DNA of 64,000 nt from Streptomyces sp. NRRL S-1022 (GCF_000720135.1 NZ_JOIU01000041.1:1-64000), one strand, 5' to 3'; counted from the first letter of the stretch, positions 6,940 to 15,735 are shown. The notes: generated by a model from the letters alone, not told the origin. Translations and numbers: made by a program.

Positions 6940-9654
6940 ATGAACGAGGCCGACTCCGCCGTCGTGCGCACGGTTTCCGAGGGACGGGCTCCCCGTACAC
7001 CCGAGGAAGAAGTCCTCTGTGCCATCTTCTGCGACGTGCTCAAGGTGGACCGCGTCAGCATCGACGACTCGTTCTTCCAGCTCGGCGGCCACTCACTGCT
7101 CGCCGGAAGGCTGTCCGCACGTGTACGTGCGGTGCTGGACGTCGAGATACCGCTGCGCACCGTATTCGAGTCGCCGACCGTCGCGTCGCTCGCCGCGCAT
7201 CTCGCGCACGCCGGCGGTCGTCGGCGCCCGCGCCTGCGCCGGATGGAGCGAGGGCCGGAGATCCCGCTGTCCCACACCCAACGGCGCCTGTGGTTCCTGA
7301 ACCGGTTGCACGGTGCGGCGGCCACCTACAACATGCCCATCGCGTACCGGCTGCGCGGGCCGCTGAACGTCCGAGCCGTTGAGCGGGCGCTCGACGACCT
7401 GATACACCGGCACGAGAGTCTGCGCACGGCCTATCCGGACTGGGACGGCCGGCCCCAGCAGGTTGTGCTCGATCCCGACGAGGCTCCCGTCCCACTGCCG
7501 GTCGTCGCCGTCACCGAGGAAGAGTTACCGCGACGCCTGACGACCGCCGTTCGCTATCCCTTCGACCTCACCGCTGAGACGGCGCTGCGTGCGACGCTGT
7601 TCCGGCTGGCCGACGAGGTGCACGTCCTGCTGCTGGTCGTGCACCACATCGCCTGCGACGGCTGGTCGATGGCGCCACTGGTCCGGGACCTGGCGTGCGC
7701 CTACGAGGCACGGCGTCGTGGCAAAGCTCCCGCCTGGCGTGAACTACCCGTGCAGTACGTGGACTTCACCCTCTGGCAGCACAACGTACTGGGCGACCCT
7801 CGCGACGCGGACAGCCTCATCGGCCGTCAGGCCCGCTTCTGGCAAAAGGAACTGGCCAGCATGCCCCACCGGTTGCGGACCGACGTGACGGCGGAGCGCA
7901 CGGACGTCCCCACGTACCGGGGCAGCACGGTCAGAGCCGGCATCGCGCCGGAAACGCATGGCGCTCTTCAGGAACTCGCCCGGGCGACGGGAGCCAGCGT
8001 CTTCATGACGGTGCACGCGGCGTTGGCAGCCATGCTCACCCTTCGAGGCGCGGGCACCGACATCGCCATCGGCACTCCGACGGCCGGGCGCGCGGACCCC
8101 GACCTGGACGATCTCGTGGGGTTCTTCGTCAACACGCTCGTGTTGCGGACAAACACCGACGGCGATCCGACGTTCCGGGAACTGCTGGGCCGGGTCCGCA
8201 GCACCGATCTCGCGGCTTTCGCGCACCAGGACGTGCCCTTCGATCACTTGGTGCAGCTGCTCAATCCTCCTCGATCCGCAACCTCGCATCCCCTCATCCA
8301 GGTCATGCTCGCCTTCCAGAGCAATGAGGAAGCCCGACTGAGCCTGGACGGGGTGGAGGTGCGACCGCAGCCGGTCGATGAAGGTGTCACGCGGTTCGAT
8401 CTCCGGTTCGAGCTGTTCGAACGGACCACGGAAGACCAGCAGCCGGCCGGTATGGACGTGAGCCTCACCTTCGCCCGTGACCTGTACGGCAGCGAGGACG
8501 CGGAGCGGCTGCTGCGGGACTTCTTGGCCGTACTGGGTGCCGCCCGCGACCCGGACCGGCGGCTGAGCGAGTTGACCGGAGCGCGGCGTCCGGATTTCGT
8601 GGAGGGCGGTGCGGGGGAACGACGGAGCGCCGGCCCCGCGGTCGGTCCCCGCCGCCTCGGAGGAAGGCGGCCTCGGATCGCCTTCGTCTGCTCCCCTTAC
8701 GGGCAGCAGTGGGTGGGGATGGGACGAACGCTTTTCCGCACAGAACCAGTGTTCCGCGCCGTCCTGGAGGAATGCGACAGCCTTCTCGCGCCCTATACCG
8801 GGTGGTCGCTCGTCCAAGAGATCTTCCTCGACGAGCCGGACGCCAGGAACGATGACGTCGGAGTCGTGCAGCCGATCGTCTTCGCCATCCAGGTCGGCAT
8901 CGCCCGGTGGCTCGAGGCGGCTGGAGTGGTCCCCGGCGCGGTGGCCGGACACAGTGTCGGGGAGATCGCGGCCTGTGTCATCGCCGGCATCCTGGACCTG
9001 CCGCAGGCCGTGCGGCTGGTCCATCACTACAGCGATCAGCAGCGCCGTGTGGCGGGGCCGGGCGCCGGTATGGCGGCGATCGAACTCGGCACGGACGAGC
9101 TGGCACAGCTGCTGCGCGCCTACGAGGGCAAGGTGTCCGTCGCCGCGAAGAACGGACCGCGGATGACCGTGCTGGCCGGTGAGCGAACCGCCCTGGAAGC
9201 AGTCGTTGCCCGATGCCAGGCCCAAGATGTGCTGGCGGCCATGGTGCAGGTCGACCTCGCGGCACACAGCGCCGCCATCGACCCCATCGCGGCCGACCTG
9301 GAGAACGCCATCGGGACACTCAGGCCGAGGCCCGGCCGCATCATGATGGCTTCCTCCGTAACGGGTGACGTCCTGGACTGGCGTCAGGTCGATGCCCGCT
9401 ATTTCGTGCGCAACCTCCGCTCCCCCGTTCTCCTCCTCGACGCCGCCGATTGTCTGCTGGCGGAGCATGACGTGCTGATCGAGATCAGCACCCACCCGGT
9501 CCTCGCCCCGGCCCTCCAGCAGAGCGTGGACGCGAGCGGCACCGGAGCGAGCGTGCTCACGACGATGCGCCGCGGCCAGGACGATCGTGCCGGTCTGCTC
9601 CAGACCCTCGCCGCCCTTGAAGAGAAATTTCCAGGTCAGTCCCCGACTCACTGA
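6940..9654 (+). CDS. Hybrid NRPS-PKS protein with PCP-C-AT architecture
   Basis: A 904-residue protein. Residues about 20-85 are a peptidyl carrier protein with Ser52 in LGGHSLLAG. Residues about 105-540 are a condensation domain with HHIACDG at 235-241 and the usual HRHESLR and VGFFVNT motifs. Residues about 590-890 are an acyltransferase with PYGQQWVGMG and the nucleophile in GHSVGE (670-675). Its specificity motif reads AAHS at 774-777, where malonyl ATs have HAFH and methylmalonyl ATs YASH. There is no adenylation domain, so the PCP must be loaded in trans. The AT at the C-terminus, next to genes for a carrier-bound extender, may move that unit from the discrete ACP to a PKS, as ZmaF does in zwittermicin assembly; inference. 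Only 12 bp separate it from the ligase gene. Confidence 0.88.
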   Translation: MNEADSAVVRTVSEGRAPRTPEEEVLCAIFCDVLKVDRVSIDDSFFQLGGHSLLAGRLSARVRAVLDVEIPLRTVFESPTVASLAAHLAHAGGRRRPRLRRMERGPEIPLSHTQRRLWFLNRLHGAAATYNMPIAYRLRGPLNVRAVERALDDLIHRHESLRTAYPDWDGRPQQVVLDPDEAPVPLPVVAVTEEELPRRLTTAVRYPFDLTAETALRATLFRLADEVHVLLLVVHHIACDGWSMAPLVRDLACAYEARRRGKAPAWRELPVQYVDFTLWQHNVLGDPRDADSLIGRQARFWQKELASMPHRLRTDVTAERTDVPTYRGSTVRAGIAPETHGALQELARATGASVFMTVHAALAAMLTLRGAGTDIAIGTPTAGRADPDLDDLVGFFVNTLVLRTNTDGDPTFRELLGRVRSTDLAAFAHQDVPFDHLVQLLNPPRSATSHPLIQVMLAFQSNEEARLSLDGVEVRPQPVDEGVTRFDLRFELFERTTEDQQPAGMDVSLTFARDLYGSEDAERLLRDFLAVLGAARDPDRRLSELTGARRPDFVEGGAGERRSAGPAVGPRRLGGRRPRIAFVCSPYGQQWVGMGRTLFRTEPVFRAVLEECDSLLAPYTGWSLVQEIFLDEPDARNDDVGVVQPIVFAIQVGIARWLEAAGVVPGAVAGHSVGEIAACVIAGILDLPQAVRLVHHYSDQQRRVAGPGAGMAAIELGTDELAQLLRAYEGKVSVAAKNGPRMTVLAGERTALEAVVARCQAQDVLAAMVQVDLAAHSAAIDPIAADLENAIGTLRPRPGRIMMASSVTGDVLDWRQVDARYFVRNLRSPVLLLDAADCLLAEHDVLIEISTHPVLAPALQQSVDASGTGASVLTTMRRGQDDRAGLLQTLAALEEKFPGQSPTH

Positions 9655-9668
9655 AAGGATGCAGAAGA

Positions 9669-10325
9669 ATGCAACCTTCATTCGAAACAGAAGACTTCGC
9701 CGTGTTCGACGACTTCCTGCCCGTCGAGAGCCTCAGGCAGATTCAGACCTACTTCACGACCGAACCATTCACGTACGTCAAGAGTCAGCGCTCCCGGTCC
9801 TATGTGTTCCGGCACCTGGACGGCGACCCACTGGTGGGTACCTCGGTCTTCCACCACTATCCCGACCCGCCCAAAAACGCGAAAAAGTTTCCGTCGGGTA
9901 ATTCTGTGGACCTGCTGGTGCATGAAATCGATCAGGCCGCCGAATTCCTGTCGCCGTGGACCGGGAAGCAGGGTGAGTCCTGGGACTTCTTCACGTGCAC
10001 TCCCTACGTCTATCCCCTGGGCGCCGGACTCTCCTGGCACGACGATGTCAGAGGGGGCAAGAGCGCTTCGTACACCTTCTACGCCCATGCCGAGTGGTCG
10101 GCCTCGTGGGGTGCGGAGCTTCTAATAGAGAGCCGTGGTCGGCAGGGAGCCGCCGGCACCGCCGAGAGGAAAGCGGGAGGTTTCGGGAATTACATAACTC
10201 CCTTGCCGAACCGGCTGGTGGTCATCAAGGCGGGAACCCCGCACATGGTGAAGCGTGTGGAAATGAACGCCGGCGAACACGTCAGGGCCTCACTCACCGG
10301 ATTCTTCTACACCAACACCGAGTGA
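9669..10325 (+). CDS. 2-oxoglutarate/Fe(II)-dependent oxygenase
   Basis: A 218-residue protein of the prolyl-4-hydroxylase-like 2OG-Fe(II) superfamily. The metal triad is visible as His124-x-Asp126 in LSWHDDV and His192 in TPHMVKRV, followed by an Arg in HVRASLTGFF for the 2-oxoglutarate carboxylate. The N-terminus (FAVFDDFLP) is typical of the group. Start ATG with AAAGGATG-like spacing, 14 bp after the PCP-C-AT gene. It presumably hydroxylates or otherwise oxidises a pathway intermediate or a finished product. It is the last gene of the operon and meets the minus-strand RiPP operon tail to tail, 42 bp apart. Confidence 0.8.
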   Translation: MQPSFETEDFAVFDDFLPVESLRQIQTYFTTEPFTYVKSQRSRSYVFRHLDGDPLVGTSVFHHYPDPPKNAKKFPSGNSVDLLVHEIDQAAEFLSPWTGKQGESWDFFTCTPYVYPLGAGLSWHDDVRGGKSASYTFYAHAEWSASWGAELLIESRGRQGAAGTAERKAGGFGNYITPLPNRLVVIKAGTPHMVKRVEMNAGEHVRASLTGFFYTNTE

Positions 10326-10367
10326 CGGCGACGGAGGTGGTGAGCGCGAGGTGAATGGCTTCGGACG

Positions 10368-10799
10368 CTACCCATCGGCCACGGGGTAGAATTCCAGGGC
10401 TATGCCGCCGAATGCGCTCGCCACCGTTTCCGCGTCGAGACGACGCCGTCCGGAGGCCGGATCGACGATCAGCACTTTCCGGCCCCGTACGCCTTCCAGC
10501 ACCACGTAGTGGTCCGGGTTCCAGTGGAGAATGCTTCCTGGCGGCAGACGGGCCAGTCCCCTGGCAGAAACCCGTAGCCCGCGGCCCTGCAATCCCAGCT
10601 TCCGGCCCGTCTCCAGCAGCGCCCGAGCGGATACACCGGCCCCATCCACGTCCATCGCGTCACGGATTCGGTGAAGGCTCGCATCGATTCCGTGATATCT
10701 CAGGGTCATGTACAGGCAGGCGGGTCCGCAGTCCCATGTCTGCTCTTGCAGGCGAACAGGCACCCGATGCCCGCGCAGCCGGTCGATCAGTCCCCTCAC
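10368..10799 (-). CDS. C39-type peptidase domain protein (double-glycine leader peptidase)
   Basis: A 143-residue protein consisting only of a peptidase C39 fold. The catalytic Cys24 lies in TWDCGPACLYM, the His in HWNPDHYVVLEG and the Asp in VDPASG. C39 enzymes cut RiPP leaders after Gly-Gly and are usually the N-terminal domain of an ABC exporter; here neither membrane nor ATPase domains are attached. The precursor peptide at the head of this operon ends its leader in Gly-Gly, which fits. The GTG start overlaps the stop of the condensation-domain gene (GTGA), so the two are translationally coupled. Which transporter exports the product is not evident. Confidence 0.8.
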   Translation of the reverse strand: MRGLIDRLRGHRVPVRLQEQTWDCGPACLYMTLRYHGIDASLHRIRDAMDVDGAGVSARALLETGRKLGLQGRGLRVSARGLARLPPGSILHWNPDHYVVLEGVRGRKVLIVDPASGRRRLDAETVASAFGGIALEFYPVADG

Positions 10800-12424
10800 A
10801 GCGATGAACTCTCCCGTTCCACCATCTCGATGGTGATGGATCGCGGCACGGCGAGGAACCGGTTCTCCCGTGCACCGCGGATCAGGTGATCCCGGATCGC
10901 CTCGACCGAGACGTCCTCCTGGGCCACGACATGCGCCCGGAGCATGTCCGTTGCGGCCTCGTACCTGCGCACCTCGACTTCGGCGCTGATCACTCCTTCG
11001 ACGTCCCGGATCGCACGCTCCAGATCCCGCGTGCTCACGGCGAGGACGGCCCGCCCCTGCGGATCCGTGATGCGTGAGAGCCCCTGCCGCCTGCTCGCCC
11101 TCCCGTCGGCGAGCGCCTCCGCGACGGCAGCAGCACCGACCGGGAGCGCCGCTCCGAAAGCTGTCAGGAATCGACGCTGCACCGAGAACGGCATGACCTT
11201 CTCATCGGCGATGAACGAGTACGTCAGGCACTCGGGCCGGCTCGACACCTGGAAGTCCAGACCTGCGGGATCGAACCGGGCGCCCTCGGGCACACTGGCC
11301 TCGGACACCTCGATTCCCGCACCACGCCGTGTGGCGGCGCTGTGCTCCGTCTTCATGTAATTGATCGAGAGATCATCCACGAGGGATCTCCCCATCTCGC
11401 CTGCCTTGCGCTCCAGGGCCTCATGCAACTTCAGCGGATCCGCACGCCGACAGGCGCGGATCGACTGGAGGAGCTGCCTCTGCACATGCGGCAGGAGGTC
11501 CTCCGCGGCAGGCTGCCGATCGATGATGAGCGGGACACGCATCGCGAACATCCCAGCCATGTCCCGCTCGGAAGCCCCCCGCATGTCGACCACGACGGAC
11601 ACTTTGATCCGGTCGAGCGGTGAAAGCGCGAAAATACACGCTGCGAAAACCGTGAGAACCCACTGGAATTCTGTGCATGCCGCATCGGCGACCGCCTCGC
11701 GCAGCGCCGACAGCTCCTGCCCGGCCAGCCTCAACGGTTCATAGGTCACCTGGGCTTTTGCATCCGGCATCGGCTGCTCGCCATCACCCCAGAACTGAAT
11801 GACCGGAGGTATGCTGGCCGCCCTGTTCGCCCAGTGTTGCTCAGCGCTTGCCTGCCGACCCGCTCTCCGCCCCGCGTGATTGGCTACGACTGCGAGATAG
11901 CGCTCGTCGGCTTGCTCGGCATCCCGCCGCTCCGCACGTGCCTCCCATATGTCACTCATGATGAGATTGCAGGCGGTCCCGTCCACGGCCAGGTGGGAAA
12001 ATCCGGCGAGGAGAACATGACAGGCCGAGGAGTACCGCACCAGGAAAAACCTGAACGGGTAGTCCTGTGCCAAGTCCCACGAGCGGCCCATCTCGGTGCG
12101 CCACAGGCGCTGCACATACCGGTTGAACTGATCCGGCGATGCCGCCCTCACAGCCCTCGCGGTGACGAGTCGGTGCGCCGGCGGATGCGGGCGCAGAAAC
12201 TGCCGCGGCACGCCGTCACGTACACTCATCCCGATCCGCAGGGCCGCGTTCCTCTGCACTGCGTAGTCGATCCCCGACAGGAGGGAATCCGGGTCCAGTT
12301 CCCCGGCTATTGTTTGTAGCCGCCAGACACCCGTGACCCACCCAGGGTTCTGTGACAGTGCCCGCCAATGGAGTTCCTGCCCAGCGGTCAACGGGCTGTA
12401 CGCCGATACCCTCGCGTCACTCAC
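10796..12424 (-). CDS. Free-standing condensation-domain protein in a RiPP operon
   Basis: A 542-residue protein beginning at a GTG that overlaps the end of the LanB gene (AGTGAGTGA). Residues about 10-430 are a condensation-domain fold of the chloramphenicol-acetyltransferase superfamily; the active-site motif HxxxDG is present as SHLAVDG. The last roughly 100 residues resemble the small C-terminal subdomain of adenylating enzymes (VEGVISAEVEVRRY, then LRAHVVAQ) but lack the large adenylation part. Such proteins form amide or ester bonds on carrier-bound substrates, yet no carrier or adenylation domain is in this operon. It may act on the LanB product or link it to a unit from the adjacent PKS-NRPS; inference. 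Earlier in-frame starts exist, but the coupled GTG is preferred. Confidence 0.75.
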   Translation of the reverse strand: MSDARVSAYSPLTAGQELHWRALSQNPGWVTGVWRLQTIAGELDPDSLLSGIDYAVQRNAALRIGMSVRDGVPRQFLRPHPPAHRLVTARAVRAASPDQFNRYVQRLWRTEMGRSWDLAQDYPFRFFLVRYSSACHVLLAGFSHLAVDGTACNLIMSDIWEARAERRDAEQADERYLAVVANHAGRRAGRQASAEQHWANRAASIPPVIQFWGDGEQPMPDAKAQVTYEPLRLAGQELSALREAVADAACTEFQWVLTVFAACIFALSPLDRIKVSVVVDMRGASERDMAGMFAMRVPLIIDRQPAAEDLLPHVQRQLLQSIRACRRADPLKLHEALERKAGEMGRSLVDDLSINYMKTEHSAATRRGAGIEVSEASVPEGARFDPAGLDFQVSSRPECLTYSFIADEKVMPFSVQRRFLTAFGAALPVGAAAVAEALADGRASRRQGLSRITDPQGRAVLAVSTRDLERAIRDVEGVISAEVEVRRYEAATDMLRAHVVAQEDVSVEAIRDHLIRGARENRFLAVPRSITIEMVERESSSL

Positions 12425-15400
12425 TGCCGGTCCGTTCTCGTTGGGCAAGCCACGTGACAGCCGCCTGCCGGGCCATTTTGCGGCACATCCTCTCGGTATT
12501 TCTGTCCAAGCCCAGGAGGCGGTTGCAATGCATATGCAGGAGCGACTCCAGCACCACGTCGAGGGAAAGCTCATCGGGCCGCTGCGCGTGGTAGTGCCGC
12601 AAGGCCGCGGACCGCTGCCGGCGGGCCTCGGCGACCTCGCCCGACAGGGCGTCCAGCCTGGCCGCTCCGGGGCCCGATATCCAGCGGATCAGGTTCCGCA
12701 GTCCGTTCCGTTCCACGGGTGGTCCAGCAGGCGCGGAACCGCCCGCCAGCCATGACATGGCCTCGGTGAGGCTTCCCAGCAGGCCCTGCGCGATGTCGAT
12801 CAGGTTGAGCGCCGCCCACGCGACCTGCTCACCGGGAGATGTGACGTGCCCCAACAAGCCCGCCACCAGGGCGCTGTCGGCTGCGAAGACCGACTCGGCG
12901 GCCTCCATGGCCGGCCCAGGCCCATATCGGCCGACCTCGGGACGGTACACGTCGAACGACACGGACGTGACCAGCCCGTCGTCACGCAGCCGCTCCGCCC
13001 ACTGTCCGACCACTGCCGCGTGCACGCCGAACTGACCGGCGTCGGTTCTGATGCGTAGCCTCAGATGGTCCGTCTCGCCCGGGCTTCGGTAGCGAACGAA
13101 CCACCACGGAGGAGAGGCGTCGAGCCGGCCCAGAAGCCGAGGCATCCGCTCGGCCAGGATGTGGGCGTGCCGTTCTCCGCGCGCGAAGATCTTCACGAAC
13201 AGCCAGTGGGCCCCAGGAGCACCGGGCAGTTGTCCGTGCCGCCTGTCGAGCAGCACCGGCTGTGGCGCGATCATGGGCGTCGGCACCGGCTCGTCCCGGG
13301 TGAACAGCGGCAGGACGACCTCATGGGCGTAGCCTCCGATCCAGCCGAAGTCCTGTGGCCCCTCGGTCTCGGTCAGCACCGCCCGCGGGTGGGCGAGCAG
13401 ATGATCACGAACGACAGCCGCGTGAGCGGGCTCGTCCAGGTTCAACCGCATCGTCCGGTCGCCGTGGCGCAGTTCCGTGGCGGCCGGGCATTTCCACCGG
13501 GACCGCCATTGAGTGAGGGCTCGGTGCCACTGCGCGGGATCCGCCCCCGCAGCCGGCAGGTCAGCAGGGGTCAGGTGCCAGCGCGCCGGTGACAGTACGC
13601 TGCGACCGTGGCGTACCCGGGGCAGGTACGGCAGGCGCGCGGCGTGCGGTCCCCAGTCGAATTCGCCCCACACCGTGTCGAACGCGCGAGGGAGTTCCAC
13701 GAGGAAGCGTACGAGGGGCGGGAGCTGTGCCTCCAGTGCCAAGGCATGGAATACCTGGGGTTCAACCACCTGACGGCGCTTGACGCTCACCAGGAACAGC
13801 CGTTCGTACGACGCGAGCACGGCCAAGTCGTCGAGCGTGAGGACGTCGGCCCCGTCGGCCTGCTCGTCGCTCTCTTCGAGAGACATGTCCCGCTCGGGCA
13901 CCGGCCGCCGCGCTTCGCACTGGCCGAGCGGGAGCACGAGGGGGAGGTACGCGGGCACGCGGCAGACGTTCTCCAGCTCCGTGTCAGCGGGGGGGCATGT
14001 CACCTGGACGGGTACGGCTCCCGCGGTGGTGGTCGGTACGGACCGGTACACCTGCGAAAGGCCCGCGCCTACGACGTTCGGGGCGAACCGCCCGGTGAGC
14101 ACCCCGGCGGACCGTGCGGGAGCAACGGCCAGTGTGAACTCACCGTCGGCCAAGGCGCCGAGGTCGGTGGCACGGATCCGCGCGGACAGTTCCACATGCG
14201 GTGGATCGCAGGACTCCGCCGGCCTGTCACCGGCCAGTGCCTGGATGATTTCCTCGGTCAGGGCGATCTCGCGGCTGTCGTGGAGAGCCGCTGACCAAGC
14301 GAGGGCGAGCAACCTCTGGTCGCGTTCGTTCGCACGGTCGCCGGGGCCCGGACCGGGCCAAGTGCTGGTCCGGTATCCGGCGGGATATCCCAGTCCGGAA
14401 TCCCGGTTGACGACGTCGCGCAACGGCACCAGCACGTCCGTGCCGTACCGCTCGCAGAAAGCGCTGTGGTATTCCCGCCAGTTCTCTGCGCCGGTGGGTC
14501 GACGGCTGAGGCGCGCCAGTGTGCTCGCGGCCTTCTCCAACTCCCGCACGACGGCAGGGGGCATCCGTACTCTCCGGTCGACAAACAGATCCACGGCCAG
14601 GGGTGAACGGCCTGCTGGGGAGATTCCTCGCATGCGGCGGCTGAGGGACTCGCGCCGGCGAAGCTGATCGTCGTGGCTGACGGCAGGCCGATTGTGCGCC
14701 GCCAGCTGCATGTGCACGGCCTCGATCTCGTGCAGCAGCGTTCTCGTGGTCTCGATCGCGGCTGCTCCGGCGGCGCGGAGCCGGTCGATTAGATACGTGA
14801 GCGGGTCGGGGACGGTGAGCGGTGCGTGAAGAGAGGAGACAAGAAATCCATGCCTCACGAGCCCCGAAAGAAGGAGTCTGATGTCCCGCTGTCCGGCATC
14901 AGGAAATTCTTCAGCCATCCGGCCGATGAGTTCCGAGAACAGCAGCGGGGCGGCGGCGGCGCTGCGCAATACGCGAACGGCACTGGTATGGCGCATCGTC
15001 ACCCCGCCCGGACCGCGAGCCAGTTCCATGCGTTCGCCGCTACGCACGGCGAGGTCGCTGAAAACTACGTGCAGGCGTTCCAGGAGTTCGGGGCATGCCT
15101 CGAAACGGCTGATGACGTCGGCGAGCCAGGCAGCGTCGACCTTGGCGACGGAAAAGTGACCGGTCCCGTGGAGAACACTGGGCGTCGACCCGAATTCCAG
15201 CGGCGCGACTCCGGCGAAGAGACCGAAGGGAGTGGGACGTCCGGTAGCTCGTAGCACATAGCGCATGAGGGCCATGGCGGCGCGACGCACACGGCGCTCA
15301 GCGACGGGTGAACCGCCGAGGATCTGCTCTGTACGGGCAGCCAGAAGAGGGCTGGCCAGCTTGACGGCGTCGGCGACCCCGGGCACGGCCCATGCCTGCT

Positions 15401-15518
15401 CCATCCATGCCCGGCACCCGGTCACGTCGTCCGGAGACGGCCAAGGCCGAGGAACTTGGTCGGTCGCCAGCGCTGCCGATCGCAGCAACCCGCCCCCGGC
15501 GTGCCGATATGGCGGCAT
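12417..15518 (-). CDS. Full-length LanB-type lanthipeptide dehydratase
   Basis: A 1033-residue protein, the usual length of class I dehydratases. The N-terminal part (FGLFAGVAP near 100 and the following long domain) matches the tRNA-Glu-dependent glutamylation domain. The last roughly 300 residues match the SpaB_C elimination domain (WWFVRYRSPGETDHLRLRI, then YRPEVGRYG and SVFAADS). Both halves are present, unlike the small LanB proteins that act as peptide aminoacyl-tRNA ligases. It would glutamylate Ser/Thr of the precursor and eliminate glutamate to give dehydroamino acids. No LanC cyclase is nearby and the precursor has no Cys, so lanthionine rings are not expected. ATG at 15518 chosen for the conserved PPYRHAGGG start; upstream extension is possible. 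Confidence 0.9.
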   Translation of the reverse strand: MPPYRHAGGGLLRSAALATDQVPRPWPSPDDVTGCRAWMEQAWAVPGVADAVKLASPLLAARTEQILGGSPVAERRVRRAAMALMRYVLRATGRPTPFGLFAGVAPLEFGSTPSVLHGTGHFSVAKVDAAWLADVISRFEACPELLERLHVVFSDLAVRSGERMELARGPGGVTMRHTSAVRVLRSAAAAPLLFSELIGRMAEEFPDAGQRDIRLLLSGLVRHGFLVSSLHAPLTVPDPLTYLIDRLRAAGAAAIETTRTLLHEIEAVHMQLAAHNRPAVSHDDQLRRRESLSRRMRGISPAGRSPLAVDLFVDRRVRMPPAVVRELEKAASTLARLSRRPTGAENWREYHSAFCERYGTDVLVPLRDVVNRDSGLGYPAGYRTSTWPGPGPGDRANERDQRLLALAWSAALHDSREIALTEEIIQALAGDRPAESCDPPHVELSARIRATDLGALADGEFTLAVAPARSAGVLTGRFAPNVVGAGLSQVYRSVPTTTAGAVPVQVTCPPADTELENVCRVPAYLPLVLPLGQCEARRPVPERDMSLEESDEQADGADVLTLDDLAVLASYERLFLVSVKRRQVVEPQVFHALALEAQLPPLVRFLVELPRAFDTVWGEFDWGPHAARLPYLPRVRHGRSVLSPARWHLTPADLPAAGADPAQWHRALTQWRSRWKCPAATELRHGDRTMRLNLDEPAHAAVVRDHLLAHPRAVLTETEGPQDFGWIGGYAHEVVLPLFTRDEPVPTPMIAPQPVLLDRRHGQLPGAPGAHWLFVKIFARGERHAHILAERMPRLLGRLDASPPWWFVRYRSPGETDHLRLRIRTDAGQFGVHAAVVGQWAERLRDDGLVTSVSFDVYRPEVGRYGPGPAMEAAESVFAADSALVAGLLGHVTSPGEQVAWAALNLIDIAQGLLGSLTEAMSWLAGGSAPAGPPVERNGLRNLIRWISGPGAARLDALSGEVAEARRQRSAALRHYHAQRPDELSLDVVLESLLHMHCNRLLGLDRNTERMCRKMARQAAVTWLAQRERTGSE

Positions 15519-15559
15519 GATTTCCCACCACCCCCGAACAAGGCAAGGAATCGCGTGCA

Positions 15560-15601
15560 CAGTGGGTGCCGACCGCGATTTCCTTCGGCCGACACCCACT
15601 G
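15560..15601 (-). terminator. Stem-loop between precursor-peptide and lanB genes (attenuator-like)
   Basis: A 15-bp inverted repeat (15560-15574 with 15587-15601), perfect apart from two G-U-type pairs, encloses a 12-nt loop. It lies 33 bp after the precursor stop and before the lanB start. There is no U tract, as is common in high-GC genomes. Such partial terminators let a RiPP precursor be made in excess over its modifying enzymes. Confidence 0.6.
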
Positions 15602-15633
15602 CCTTGCTCCGTCAAGCCGATTTTTCCGGGCTA

Positions 15634-15735
15634 TCAGGTGGGCTTGGTACCCAGAACAACTGCTTCGGATCCACCCTCGGTGTCATCCAGCTCTTCATCG
15701 TCCAAAGAACGGATGTCCAGGTCCTCAAACTCCAT
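15634..15735 (-). CDS. Candidate RiPP precursor peptide with Gly-Gly leader
   Basis: A 33-residue open frame read on the minus strand from ATG at 15735 to TGA at 15634, preceded by GGGGGTGAG at good spacing. The leader is very acidic. It has an FEDLDI motif at residues 3-8, resembling the FxLD-type recognition element of LanB-processed leaders, and closes with a double glycine (DDTEGG, Gly21-Gly22). Cleavage there would release an 11-residue core, SEAVVLGTKPT, with one Ser and two Thr as dehydration sites and no Cys. The genes that follow encode LanB and a C39 peptidase, the expected enzymes. The peptide matches no family I know. The gene is short, so coding is inferred from its RBS, leader features and context. 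Confidence 0.75.
   Translation of the reverse strand: MEFEDLDIRSLDDEELDDTEGGSEAVVLGTKPT

Noticed and set aside
12417..15518. Peptide aminoacyl-tRNA ligase (small LanB) instead of a dehydratase
   Set aside because: The elimination domain is present at the C-terminus and the length is that of a full dehydratase, although tests would be needed to exclude it entirely.
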